From Druceiella hillmani (Eukaryota; Arthropoda; Insecta; Lepidoptera; Hepialidae), in contig JAYKKI010000037.1 of NCBI GenBank assembly GCA_039881145.1, forward strand, positions 16,565,501 through 16,629,500: a DNA stretch of 64,000 nucleotides, given 5' to 3'. Position 1 is the first letter of the stretch. Each line of letters starts with the position of its first letter. Under the pieces are notes generated by a model. The model was not told where the DNA came from. It made no database searches and saw only the letters and a program-made list of their open reading frames with translations. Positions 13,046 to 27,078 of the stretch are shown one piece after another. The position numbers and the translations under genes were made by a program.

Positions 13046-13193
13046 AATAGTTTTTTATGTTCAATACGGGTTTATCTAATATCCCGTCCACAGTTTGTTT
13101 TTAATTTCAGCACCACCTGTGAGGTGGTTTGAAATTAAAAACAAACTGTGGACGGGATATTAGATAAACCCGTATTGAACGTAAAAAACTATT
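13046..13193. repeat. Near-perfect 64-bp-arm foldback (148 bp)
   Basis: Arms 13046-13109 and 13130-13193 are reverse complements at 63 of 64 positions; the one difference is T versus C in TTTATGTTC/TTTACGTTC. The loop itself contains a further 7-bp stem (ACCACCT at 13112-13118 and AGGTGGT at 13122-13128). The arms are not low complexity (CCCGTCCACAG). The 73-codon open frame across the left arm is a by-product. Near-identity of the arms implies a recent origin or maintained pairing. Candidates are a foldback transposon, a template-switch inversion, or a hairpin-RNA locus. Confidence 0.93.
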
Positions 13194-15326
13194 AATTAGG
13201 TATTATTGTGGTTTCAAAATACCTTATTCTATCAAAACTATATATTTGAAAATCTCATACAATTCCATTGACTTCTTTTTGAAATATACGACTACAAATA
13301 TGAAACTAATAGTGTTTGTCGATAGTGAAACTACCATTCTGGTTACCGTATACCGCCGTATTTAAAGCGATTTACATATGATATATATAATATAATGAAT
13401 AGTTTACCGTATCGAAAAGGTGGCGCTGAATAAAAAATGTTTATAATAAAGTCAAATGTCGTTGCAATACCGCTCATAAGTGTAAAATTTTAGGTTTTTT
13501 TTCGTTGAATTATATTAATCGCAGGAGACTGAACTAAAGCAAATAGTAACAGAGAACTTATAACCAATAGGTGCTCTCAAGCAAAATTAACTGTTATTAA
13601 AATAAAAATTTGACGGCAACCGTTAACAATATTCTTTTTGTCCTGCACGATTTTATTCTAGGTAAATATAATCGACATACGATTTTAAGTAGAGTTCAAA
13701 GAAAAAACATATTTAGATAAAAAAGGATTAAGATGTTTAACGCCATTTGACTATTCGTACTCTTAATAATTAATAAATGTTTGAGCAATTTGATTTTGAT
13801 CGAGTTCAAACAAATAATAAGATATAGCTTTTTGTAAATTAAGAATACGTAAGTTTTTATATTTTTAAATGATATATCACTCGACTAAAAAAATTACAAA
13901 CAACGTTTCCAAATCAAAAAATTAAAAAATCATCAAATAAATAAAACCATATAAATATGAATAGAATTCGCGCTGTGATGGTTTTGTAAACACTTAGGCA
14001 CACACAGGTATTTAATTACGCATAATATTTCTATTAAATTATATACCAATAGTAATATTACTTTTTACTATGTAAATAAATTGACCAGTATATATTTGAC
14101 AGGCGTATAAATTTCATGCATTTCACAAATATTATATAATTTAATATAATTTGTGTAGTTTTCCCATAAACTTTATTCAGACTTCTCATCACACTGTTTT
14201 TATTATTAGTAACTTTATCAAATGCGGGAATAGAGAGGCATATTTTTAGGAATATTTCCAAAAATTTCTTTAGCACTTTCTAATATAAAATTTTCAAGAC
14301 TAGTTTTAGAATCTTAATAGATTGCTTTTGTAATTAACATAACACATGAAATTAGATTTTATTTTCTAATTACCTCCTTGCCCCTTCTAAAATTTTTGTA
14401 CAAATAAGTTTTTAAATTTAGTTGTAAGTGGGATAATTAAAATATATGTCGATTAATATGCTTTATTACCAGTCAAAATGTTAAGTTTCTACGTAAAACG
14501 GTTTCTTAGAAAAACATTGTGATCGCCAGACGGTCGGACGTGACATGACGTGAGTAGTGTAATAAGGTTTCTGATTTTTTTTTTTGCACAGAAAAATAAA
14601 TGATATAAAGTGATTTATTGAAAAACGGTGCTTCCTTCATTAGATTAATATTTATTTGATTATTTAGATTTTCACTCTTTGGAAAAATGTATATTGATGG
14701 AATTCACATTTGATGGCATCATAACAATTTTGTTTTTTCATGAGAAAAATTTATGAACTATGCCGGTATCACGTTTTATTTGTTTTATTATCATCATTAT
14801 GTACAAAATTATATAAAATAAATTTCACTGAATTAAACACATTGAAATAAATATCGGCAAATATAATACAAATAATATTATTTATATTACCTATTAATAT
14901 ATTAATAATTTTAATAACGATTATACCTTTAACTTTTCTTTATGTAAATGTTAACTTTAAAAATATCTCCTGTTAAAATATGAATGCACGGTGATTTTTT
15001 TTCACATTTATTTTATTAAGTTACATATATATTTATACAATGATATCTTGTAAAGTGCTTGCTTTGAAAGTTCTCAATATCCTTATTACATATCCTACCT
15101 CTATTTTCGCTCAATCTCCGTTTTTATACTACCTGCAATAGATGTAATACCACTTTTTTTAAGAATCTACTTATTCATAGTAAATGTTTTTCCTATTTAA
15201 ACTTTACTTGGAGGTAAATTCCATGGATTTAGCTTAGTTCTTTAGGTCCCTTTCTTAAATTATTAGATCTTTAATTTTCTGGTAACTGACAAAATGTGTA
15301 GCATGGACACAACCAGGAATGATAGA

Positions 15327-15456
15327 AAAAGATATATTCAGGTCGAATATATCTTTTTTATCATCTTTTTTTCTTATTTATAATCATATATTCAGGTCGA
15401 TATATACTTGTAAGAATAAGTTAATGCGACATTACCTAAATAATAACTTATTCTTA
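15327..15456. repeat. Two small hairpins with a shared direct-repeat motif
   Basis: A 14-bp hairpin (AAAAAGATATATTC / GAATATATCTTTTT, loop AGGTC) is followed by a second copy of ATATTCAGGTCGA near 15388. A 13-bp inverted repeat then follows (15411-15423 with 15444-15456, TAAGAATAAGTTA). The shared motif suggests local duplication and inversion. Confidence 0.7.
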
Positions 15457-18400
15457 TAATTTTAAAATGTAACTCAGAAAGAACTAATTATTTCAGAGAC
15501 CCGTATCTCTAGATAAAAAAATGGATGCATTTTACTTTAGTTTTTAAAATAATAATATAGTAAAACTTTTATCAGAGAAATGGAAAACGGGACAGTTTGA
15601 TGAAAACAAGTAAACAATTTAAAAAAAAAAGTAATTTTTAAATTGTATATCTATGTATTCTAATTCTAAATCTTGAGACTAAAAAATAAAATACATCTGG
15701 AAATGTTTACAAAATATTTTTCAAATCAATTTAATGGTTGAACAAAAATGTTGTAGATTTCAAGTTTTTTAAGGTATTTAAGCATTGATCACTAATATTG
15801 CTATAGAATTTATTCTAATCAAAACTTCTACTGTCTTTTTTTTTCAAGAAAAAATTTCTTCTCTCAAATTCTATAATTCCTTCTCTACTTATATCGTTTT
15901 TAAGGCAAACTGTTTATAAATAAATATTTGAAGAGAAGTTTCAAGTTTCATAAGATATTGTTTCAAAGATTTAAATTATTAATTTTATTAATATCAATTG
16001 ACCAGAAAATTTACCTTCAGTTAAGATTTCCACAATGCCGAGGGGGTCAAATTTATATGTACTTGGCATTCCAATATGATAGTAACAAAGCCTTGATAAT
16101 CATTCAGCGCTTAGATATGGTTAACTCAAAATTAGTGTTTCGGAAAGGAAAACGCTCGGTTACGTTTTTCGAGGTCGCAGGGTTAAAAATCTCAGTGAAC
16201 CATTCCTTCAGATATTCAATGTATTATTAACTAAAAGTATATATCCATCCTGTTGCATATAGTGGAGTATTTGACGTGGAGATTAGGTTACTTTCAAGTA
16301 GATATTTCGATTACCGGATGGCTTTCAATCCTATGAATAATGACGTCCTTCTAATTGAACTTATTATTAAAGATATTATTAACTTTTTCTGTTCGTACTT
16401 GACGGATATATACTAAAAGTTTACTAATTCCTAAAGTGTTAAAATGTTAGTAAGAAGTGAATTTTAGAAACGTTATAAATAAAATATTGGACCAGAAAAG
16501 CTATATAAATATATAGGGGAATGGATTATAACATTTCAATAGTGACTTAATAAATTATTTAAAAATTGCTGTATACTTTTCACCCAGTTTTCCAAACGAA
16601 ATTTTTGTTATGAAATTTTTAATAACAAAAATATTACAAAAATATTAACCAGACGATATCCAAGAATATAAAAACTTCTTCGAACTAAAAGTTCAGCGGA
16701 ATTCCATATTTAATAAAGCGACACACCGACTTCGCTGTAGCGCTTGAACTGTCAAATTAGATTGTTCTAACTGTGAAATCTTGGGAAAACTTATGAAAAA
16801 CTCTTTCAATAAATTGCAACTCACGACTGTTACGAAGTGCGTAAACTCTATACTAACTGTTACTCGAAGTATCGAATTGCGATGAATTATCTATTCTGTT
16901 GTTCATGGAAGGTTTGGAAAAAAATTTACGTTGTACGCAAAACAAAAACAAATTTATACAATGTAATAATTTCAGCCCTTTTATTCGGCAAGATATTCCT
17001 GCGCTCTATAAACAAATGAAATAAACTATTATATAATTCTCCTAAATAACAGAAGAAGCACATGCGATTAGATGCATGTGATTAAGTAATAAAAAAATAC
17101 ATGATCAGAAGCAATTCCCATTGGAGTTTATTGGAATTGCATTCGATCAGGCCCATTATAGAACTTAATTCGAAGGGGTCTGTAAGAAAAAAAAATTATA
17201 TGCAAATTGCATATATAGAGACGCACTTGAAAAAACAAAATTAAAAGGTATATTGTTTCCACGTAATTAAACTACGTCTTCTTATAACATGTTATTATTA
17301 TCGGCCTTATACAAAAAGGTTTATGATACGGTGATACACGAACAGACGGAAATGATAATTTTCTCCATTTGTCTACGGTACACCAACATATAAATATTTA
17401 TTTAAATATACGACGTCACTTAAATAGGTTCAAATATATCACCAATATTTTTGTTAAAGGTGTATTAATATTAAAGATCAAATAATATAAAAGATAAAAC
17501 GTTACACAATTAAAATAACTTATAATTCCATCCATATTGCATTGTAGAATGAATTTGCAAAGGCAACACAAACTTTCAAATTGTTTGGTATATTCGGAAT
17601 TTTGCGACCAACATATTTCTGTCATATTAGTTTTAGTCTCTCTTGTCCGCCGATAACCTCTACTGCCCAATGTTATAAAGTTACCGCCAAAGATTTCAAA
17701 ACGTCATTTCAAAGTTATTGCCATAATTTTCTATCTTAAATAGTAATAAGTTATGTATCGCCTCAGTTATTGCTAGGAAGTTAATGAAATTTATATCCAC
17801 CAATTTCAACGTTGTAGACGAAATTACAAAAGAGAGTCATTGCTCATAAAAACTTTATTCCGGTCGAGAAAGCAATGCACATATATCTTTGACAAAATAA
17901 ATATAATAGTAGGTTTAAAATATTCAGTCGGTTTTATATGTAATAAGAATCATGTTACGATTTTATTAAAATTGATTGATTGAGAAAGGTCATTATTAAG
18001 ATGGAAAAACGATATTAGAAAAATGTTTTTTTTCAGGGAAATTAATTTAAAAAAATAAAATAATTTGTATTATTTATTCCTATATTCCTAACTGGAGGCA
18101 ATTATTTTTTCCCTGATAAATCGCCCTGTGGCGCATTTACTATTTGGCGAAACTATTGACTTGTTTTAGTTTATTTAGGTGGCAATATTTCGCAGCACTT
18201 TTGTTGCGCGTAATTCCACGTCGCTTCGAAGAAATTCGGTGAGCTGTTCCCTCGTGTCTTTTAAGTAAATTTTCCATTTCGATATTACTGAGTAAGTCAT
18301 TATAAGTGACAAATGTCGAGATATAAATTCTGAAATGATAAAAAGGTCATAGTTTTTACGATAAAAGTTATTTAAATCCGCTTGTATTGTATGTGTCAAG

Positions 18401-18754
18401 AAAAAGGCGGTCAAGTTCACACAGCGAACGTAAAACACCTATACCAAATATGTACACTTAAAAACTGTGTCTCAGGGAAGGAGCATTATGGATGAATGCA
18501 GTTTTTAATTTTTTTTCCTGTTACAATATTGTCACTGAAAAATCATCTCTGTATAGGAAAGAGAATTTTGTGAATTTGATAACTTGAAAATATTTTACAC
18601 CTTATTAAAAATTAAGTATTAACATAATTTTTTTCACAATCACTTGCAATTTACTTTTTCATGTTTCTTCTCAACTGCCTAATAAGTTAAATACTTATTA
18701 TCACTTGACTAACCATGACTTTTTCGGTACTTTCTTTGGAATACAGAAAAAGTG

Positions 18755-18802
18755 CTAAATTTAGTATACCCCAATACCTGGTTTTAAAGTATGCCCCAAT
18801 AC
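18755..18802 (+). repeat. Short direct repeat
   Basis: GTATACCCCAATACCTG and GTATGCCCCAATACCTG are separated by a 32-bp period within AT-rich DNA. Confidence 0.8.
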
Positions 18803-21312
18803 CTGCATTTTTGTTTCCTTTGAATAGTTTACAGTATTTCCCACTTGATATACCGATGCGTTATCTTGATTCGAAAACAAAGTGTCAAGCCTTGAATTTT
18901 GTCATTTAGTATTTAATGACTTAAAGGAGACGTTCTCGGTATACTAAATAGCTGTCACAGTATTTTATCGGTCTAGTAATACCAAATATCCAAATCTATT
19001 TAGTTGAAAAAAATCTATTGTTCCCTTTTTTTATTCAACGTAATTTTTTCTACAGTCATCCTTCAGCCCAAAATTATCTTGTTAAACGAACCATCTTCCA
19101 AATACTCTTAAACAGTAAGAAGCCTCCCTTAATACCAAATTAATTTCCTTGAAGTACTTGTTTTTTGTTAGGCTCCGCTCGAAATTATTAAAACACCCTC
19201 ACGGGACACATAAATTTCTGTATAACTGATTTTGAACAAATATATAAATAAAAACGCCATATTTGTCACGCATGTATCTATACTAATGTTAAAATTATAA
19301 TTATTCGTATTTCCATTACATCACTGTCCATTTACGTTTGATTGAATTCTTTTATAGCCATATTGTATACCACAAAACTTATATAATGGCTTATATTTAT
19401 CATTTTAGTTTAGTTAGAGATCATTTCTTTTTTTTTTAATAAATAACATTGTTTAAAAAACAAACAGTTTTAATATGCTATCCCTATCCTCAAGTTCAAA
19501 ATTAAGTCTTTTTTCTTTTCATACAAAAACTAGTGACGCTACTATTGAATAATTGCGTAATATATACTGAATATATACAAAATCCAATGGTTAGTTAGGC
19601 TTTGTAATCATATATAAGAAATGTGGTTTCTGACAAACACATTTGAAGGTGATTTGGGATAAGGTTTCCTTTTCGAAGTTTTAAGTTAGTTCTATTGATT
19701 AATTACTTTAATTTACTCCACTCAATCACTATTCACTATTACAGTTTTAGTATAAAGTATAGGCCTTCTATATACTGAAATCTTCAAATATTTAATTTAA
19801 AATAGTTTCAGCGTATTTATTAAAACTTAATCAAAATCTGGTGTATTTTTTTTAATCATCTTTGATGTTTATAATGATATTTTAATTCCGATATCCACAT
19901 GTTTAAGAACAAATGTGCCTAACATAAATTATGTAAATAATTAAAAACTAATCCCGGTTTTATATTTTCACACAAATAATTGAAATAATCTCTATTGTTG
20001 TGTTGTTGTTTATCAGGTTGGTATATATTTTAAGGGAGTTAAGTAATTTTAACCTGTTTTCACCTTAAAACTATTTTGGACCATATAGACTTAGACATTC
20101 TCTAAAAGTTATTACAGAAATTGATTTTTCCATAATTTCATTAAATGTTTCGTTAATAACTTTCATTTTTAGAGAGTATGCCTTGTAAGAATTCTTATAT
20201 TAGGCTTGAAAGTGAACTTGATCCATTTCTAATTAATTTAGTGAATAATGATTTAATTTAATTATAATAATGGAAAACAAATCGTTACACTTATCTTTTT
20301 ACTAATAACTTGAAGTTTTTGAAATTGCACATTTAAAATAGTGAGTTGTTTTATAATGACATGGACTGTTAATGATATTTCAGATTAATCTTCGTTTTAA
20401 AATTGGTATCTGCATATCAATTTAACACTTACCTTGCACTTATCCTATATTCCACGGTTGAATTAAATTTCTATAGATTGTAAAAAAAATACATTTTTTT
20501 CATTCGACATACTTAACATTATACTAATATTAGGAATTAAAAAAAAACTGATGAATTGTATTATCAAATTAAAAGCAACTTATTTATCTAGTGACCTTAT
20601 GAGGATACTGAAGGGGAGGGAAATCTAAAAGTAATCCATAAAATATTTATATCCCATCACAATTTTTGTATCCATCATGGCATGTCTTTCTAGTTTCCCT
20701 TGAGGCGTGGTAGGTTCTTTTCGGTTGAGATAAGTTTATTTTCATTCTGTAGGTATTTTATTGTGATATTGGGGTTATTTTACGTAGTATTCGGAAACAT
20801 TGTATTTTGATTAGATGTTTACTTGTTTACTTTCGATGTTTACTTTCGTATACTAATTTTCTGTGACAATCAACTACCATATCCCGTTAAACACTGTATC
20901 GGATTTTAACACTTTTTTGTGCGAATGGAAATTATTTCCATTTTTAGGGGAATTTGAGATGAATGTACTTTATTGCAATGTTTGTAAACTTACAATTAAT
21001 ACAGTTCAATATTTATGATGTGTGACAGCTACAATAAAATTTAATATTGAATATTTCAATTGTTGTTTCTTTCAAAATATAAATGTCTATATGAATAAAA
21101 ATAATGTAGAAACAAATTCAAAACTTCTCTTAAATTATACAAATATTTTTTATATTTTTGGTTCTCGGAAAAGCAATAAATAGTTTATTTCAGACTTTAA
21201 CAATATTTACCAAATGACTCAGAGAAAATTATATCATCATGGAAGTGATATTTGGTTATATAATCAAGTCAGTGATCTTCCGTTAATAACAGTTAGAAGT
21301 GTTGGAAACAAA

Positions 21313-21349
21313 ATATGCTAAAGCTACATTAATACTATATGCTAAAGCT
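21313..21349 (+). repeat. Short tandem duplication
   Basis: ATATGCTAAAGCTACAT occurs twice in close succession, giving a duplication of about 24-bp period. Confidence 0.8.
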
Positions 21350-24300
21350 ACATACTAAAAATTAAAAAATCCTCTAATGTCAATACCGTGAAGTGAAGTT
21401 CAACACTAAATCAAAATACACAATCAAGAAAAAATAGACCGAAATATTGTCTGTAATATTTACTAGATATATTCATTTCCTTACCGACTAAACCTTTAAG
21501 GTAAATATATAAATGGTGACGATTAGATTTTGGTGCTCCAAATATGATGACCAATGCCTACGCTATCGAAACAAACTTATCAATATGTCAGGTTATTTAT
21601 TGAAAGCAAGTTTGCAGATACGCATTTAACTTTGCAATGGAAATGTAATATGGTTCCTTAGGAATAATTAGTTTTTTGTTTATTTTGAATAATAAGGCAA
21701 TTACGCAAATAGGTTTACGTGCGTATAGAAGAACTATTCATTGTGTTTATTTTTGTTTTATCAAATTGTTTTATAATTGTTATTTATTTTTTTTTGTTGT
21801 TGTTCGTAATTGCATAATTATAACTATATGTGAGCATACGATGTAAATATGTTGCCGTCAATGTACATATGATTGTAACGATCTCAAATGTTACTATTGA
21901 AAACTGCTTATTCTATATTTTAACCATCATTTTTCATCCGAAATATTTGGTATTAACTTGACACGCTGTCTCATGAAATAATACTCTAGAGCAACAATCA
22001 TTTCATAGCAAACAACCCTAGCAGATTTTTTACATTATTAAACGCTGTGTACGAAAAAGTTTGTGTAATCAAAGAAGGAGTACAGATCAATATATAAGTT
22101 TAAAAAATAACTATTTCATTCAACATCAAATTACGTAATCAAAAGACTCAAAATAATGGAGGCCAGAACGAGATTCATTAAAGTCCTAACATATTATGCA
22201 ATTTATTATTATAATCTAAATAAGATTCAATTTAATATTGTCGCCAAAGCCAGTTACTAGAATGCGATCATGTTTTGTTTATATTGCCTTACTTCAATTG
22301 TTACGAAGACAATACTCTTAATATTTTAATATTTATTTTAGATATCAGACTCAGCAAAAGTTTTTGGAAATTATTTACATATACAGGTGAATTTCAAAAG
22401 CTGTAGAGGCGATGGGAAACTATAGAATATTTGAGGAACAGTTTACTCAATGTCTTGAAAAAAGGTCTCGGGAAAAAACCATCTTCTGAAAGTACTAAGC
22501 TCTCAACTAAAGAAGAAATCCAAAGAGATAAAGTTTAAGTACTTAGAAGTTACCCAGCTAAGTATCTATGACCGTGACAGGTGAATGTAATTTTATCTTT
22601 TTCACTTTAGTTTACCGGCACATTCGGAATAATATTGACATCGGTGAAACTAATTTTTTTTTTAGTTTAAATTCCTACAAAATAGCTCTTATTGATAAAA
22701 CGATATATCTTATGTGAAATTAAATTGTACAGAAAAATTATGAGCACCCTTTTTGTTATTATTTTTATATTATTATAATGAAAAATTCATATTGAATCAC
22801 ACAAAATGCTAATTCGAACTCAACGATCACGTCATTAAGTCAGTGATGTCAAATTGAATACATTTTTAACTAATTTTATACATTTGAAAATGATTTTATT
22901 ACTAAATACATAGAAGAAAGCACAAGTATACAAATTCCATATTTTTCCCGTTATTCTATTTTAAGCAATATTGAACTTATTTGCAAACTAAACAATTTGT
23001 TTTAGAAGACTTCAAGTAGACGTTTAAAATTTGCATACAAAAAAATACAAAACCTTTTGGAGTTGCTAGTTTAGCAGAGTCACTCGTGTAAAATTATAAA
23101 ACGAGTAATTAATAAATATGTGTGTTTTGAAATTTATTTTTAATTTTTGCAAAATATTATACTTCGTACTTATTAATGCTACTTTATTTTATAAATAAAA
23201 TTTAAAAAATGTAAAAACGGACTGATGAAGTTTCCATTTTATTTGTTTACTTTAAAAAAGTAAAATCATGCAAGAAAAACATTTTTTCTTAAAGATATGC
23301 CTAATTTGATTGAATTTTATTTAATACAATATTCTTTGGTTACGAAAACTTTAATATGTATGTTAAACGAAACTTTAAAATTGATTTTGATTACATTGTT
23401 ATTCTTGCAATTTCTTCTTTTACCGTTTTATAAACATTTATTTTCAAATATGTTTATCATTATTTTAATAGGGATGACCATAGATGAATCACAAACGGTG
23501 CTTTTAAGTTCATTGCTCCCGGGCTCACGGAGGGATTGAGTCACAAATTTTTAATTCTATTTGTAAGCTTTCATGAAGGCAGTTTTCATAAAAAAATATT
23601 ACGTAGCTGTTTTATAGTTATATAACTGTTTAAAATAACATGTAGATAGGTAATGTATCATTTCCTAAGACGCCATGAAAATATTGATTTTGGAAATGTA
23701 TGAGTACTTATTTACGTAAATTCCCGCGTTATGCATAATGTACAATTATGAATGAAAAGTAATACAACCAGTTTCTAAGAACAAAATTGCTACACTTGGA
23801 CACATAATTGACACACAATAATTCGACGTTGATACCATATAATTCGACGTTATAGATTTCCTTAAGCATTTCAAGTAAATATTAAAAAAGAGACATCTTC
23901 AGTGTATTCTATTAAAATCAAATAATTATTTTTACTTATTTAGAAATAAAATAAAGGGATTCATAAACATAGAAAATATTGTCTTTTGAGTTGGATATAA
24001 AGTTTTTAGCTACAAGTTTAAGATTATTTAAGATAGTTTGCCGGAAGTGTCAGAATATTTTATTGTAATGTGTAAACAGGTTCAGTTAGGTCAAGTTGAT
24101 AAAAATTGACGCTAAACTTTTAAGTTCATTTAATTAAATTTATGTATTTTTGTACGTATTTAGGGCAAATATGAGTTTTAGTACCCAAATCTGGACTGAA
24201 TACCAGAATATATAATGCTAATGATGAAACATGCAACGTTTCATTCTAGGGCGAGGAAAGATATTTATTGTTTGCAATTAGATCGACTCGCTCACAAAGA

Positions 24301-26040
24301 ACGCGGTTAATAGAAGCAATTTTACTGACACATTGTAAAACGTATTTGCAAAAATTACAGGTTATTCGAGATGCTACTAGTTGCTCCACTTTATTCACGT
24401 GCTAGTTTGTGCCATATAATATTCACTTCTTCAGAGTTATAAACAATCATAGAATATAAAATCGATAGTATGGGGCCTTTATAAAACACTATGCAAAATC
24501 TAATAAATAGTTCAACTTTATGTCGCTGGTTCGATAAAAAATAAAGATAATCATTTAAGATACAAAAAACGTACACCCCTTAAATAATGGTTACAAGCCT
24601 ATTAAAATGTTATAATACTATTCAAAGAAATGTTTAATTTTCTCTTTCAAACGAATTTGTGGTTTTTTATCATTGAAAGGTTTTGTTTCATATTTTTTAT
24701 AAAAATATAAGTTTGCCTGAAATGAAAATTAGAAGAAAAACCGACCTTTTCGTTTTGGAAATTTCTCCCTCTATCTCTCCTTTTCATTAAATAATTAAAT
24801 ATATTTTCCTTATTTCCTGTTAATAATTAGATGAACTAGACTTATTTCAGTTTCTATTGGATATTTTCGCTGATTACTTTGAAATATTCTTTTATTACAA
24901 TAATCATTTTTTAATAAGCCAACATGTTCTAAGTACACGAAAAATTAAATTAAAAAATTATGTTAAGAGTATTGTTAATATGCCATTACCAAAGAATATC
25001 ACCTCGTTAAATTTCTTTTGAGTCGTCTATTTTAGTTGGAAAAATTTCTCACACATCTGCAATTAAGAGCTTTCAAGAAGCTTTTATTTTTTTAATCAAT
25101 TATCACCGTAAACTTACTGTATTTCAACTAAGCAACAAAAAGTGAAATCATTTATTCGCTTTCTGAATTATGACAACTAAATTTTTATAGGTACCATAAT
25201 TTAAAATTCATTAATGACAATACACAACATGCTACTTCGCTTTACAAATCCTCACGCTACTTTTTTCGCAGATAGTTTGGTGTTACAAATAAGACATTCA
25301 CTCCTTTTCAAAACCTCATCCTTTCTGTAGTACGTTTAGTGAAAGTTATCGCCGTAACATTAATTAAAATGTCTAACTAATGCCTCAAAAATAGTGTAAA
25401 ACGGTACATTTAAATTTCCTTATTTCAATATTCCATTGAAAACGGATAATTGTATTTCAAAAAATATAACAAAAATTCAAATTGAATTAAAATAAGCCTA
25501 TAAGATTAGGATTTGCGTGCTTAATAAAGCAAAAGGAATTTGGACATACAGTTCCGTCAAAATTTTCTATATAAGTGTATTTTAATAATATGGATTGTTT
25601 AGCTCTATACTATTATTCATATTTATTTTTTAAGGCGATGACAACTGTCAGCCACCGTGAAGGATTAAGTTTTAAGCTCCGCCCCCTTATTATTTGGAAA
25701 ACCTAGCACCAACGCTAAGCGCTCAGCATATTAGCAAACTAAATTAATCGCGTCAAATAACTCGCCAGCTGCACGGATGATTGTTTGCGACTTGTGTTCT
25801 TTGAAATGTTAATATCGTTTTTAAATTTTATTTGAAGGCGTGTTTACATCTTTGTGTCTATTTTTGCAAAGTTTATTATAAACTCTGGGAATATGTAGTA
25901 TTTGAATGTGACGAAATAGATCAAACCTGCATTTATAATTCAAACATATTACTTTTCACTGTTTTTATATTTTTATATAATTGAACTATTTCATTTCATG
26001 TTGTCCATTACTTTTGGTTTCGCTTTTACGGAGTCACGTA

Positions 26041-27060
26041 GATCCATTGCTCCGTTGTGACGTGAAAGTTGGACAAACAAAGACACTTTTGAACTTTTAA
26101 CGTTTGTTGGAATTTTTCTATTAGTTAAGATGATATTTCACAGGTTAAACAGTAGTCTATGTTATTTCCTGGCCCAATGACTATCTCTGTGCAGAAAATC
26201 ATGTCGATGTATTGCTTCATTGTAACGTGAAAAAGGACAAACACACACACTTTTATTAGTAGGAATTGTTATATTATAAGATTTCCCTGGTTGGAGAGTC
26301 GCCTGTGTCATTTCAAGGTTCACCAACTATTTCTGTGCCGTAAAAGGAGAGCAAAAACCGTTTGGAATTTTTAATATTATATGGGTTTTTGTTTTAGTTA
26401 AGAAAACATTCCCCAGATTAGAAAGTAGTTTAGCTTATTTCCCGGCCCATCAACCAACTCTGTGCAAAAAGTTACTTTGATCTGTTGCTCCATTGTGACA
26501 TGAAAGAAGGACAAACAAACACACTTTGGAATTTTTAAAATAGGATGGGATTGTAATATTAGTTAGGAAGAGAGTTCTCCGGTTGATAATTGGTATATAT
26601 CATTTCCCGGTCTACAAACCATTTCTGTACTGAAGCTAATGTTGATCTTTTGCTCCATTGCGATATGAAAGAAGTATAAAGAAACAAACTTTCCAGTTTT
26701 TAATATTGGTCGTTTTTTTTTAGTTAGGATGAGATTTCCCGGATTTAATAAAAACCTACGTAATTTTTTGTCCCGTCAAAGATCTTTGTGCTGAAAATTA
26801 GGTCAATTTGTAGCTCTATTACAATGTGAAAGAAGGACAAACAGGTACATATTTGAATTTTTAACATTAGTTGGGATTGTCATATTAGGTATGATGAAAT
26901 TTCCCTCGTTAATAAGTAGCTAATGTGATTTCCTGGCTTGCCAACAATCTCCGTGCACAAAATCATATTGATCTTTTGCTTCATTATAATTTGAAAGAAG
27001 TACAAACAAACACACCTTTACATTCGTGATATTAGTCAAGATTATAATATTACTCAAAAC
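26041..27060 (+). repeat. Diverged tandem array, ~165-bp unit derived from insect LINE tail
   Basis: A recurring block can be aligned at starts near 26041, 26206, about 26341 (5' part missing), 26479, 26644, 26802 and 26970, giving spacings of about 158-168 bp. Each unit runs: GATCYRTTGCTCCATTGTGA; TGAAAGAAGGACAAACAAAC; a stretch around TTTTTAATATTAG; then TTAGGATGAGATTTCCCGG; then TTATTTCCCGGCCCATC; then CTCTGTGCAGAAAATCA. This order and wording match the 3' region shared by many insect LINE-derived repeats (a CCGTTGCTCC / AAGGACAAAC / ATAATATTAG pattern). Here it is tandem rather than interspersed. Unit divergence is substantial, so the array is old. No protein is encoded. Confidence 0.82.
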
Positions 27061-27078
27061 GATGTTTCTCGAGACAAA

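Larger units (their letters stand above)
13194..26040. other. Long AT-rich noncoding region
   Basis: Over about 12.8 kb I recognise no gene, RNA gene or transposon protein. Small items are listed separately (15327-15456, 18755-18802, 21313-21349). Somewhat GC-richer, non-repetitive patches occur at about 16000-16230, 18120-18440 and 25630-25790; the last contains CTCCGCCCCC and AACGCTAAGCGCTCAGC. Such patches could be conserved noncoding elements, but nothing in the sequence proves it. The longest open frames (16 kb plus strand, 100 codons; 18 kb minus strand, 87 codons) have no domain I recognise. Confidence 0.5.

Noticed and set aside
12911..13132. 73-codon open frame
   Set aside because: It spans a tandem-duplication end and one arm of the foldback; no protein features.
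20100..20180. Imperfect inverted repeat around CTCTAAAA...TTTTAGAGAG
   Set aside because: The arms need several gaps and are AT-rich; not distinguishable from chance.
26041..27060. CRISPR-like regularly spaced repeats
   Set aside because: Units are contiguous diverged tandem copies without unique spacers, in a eukaryotic context.
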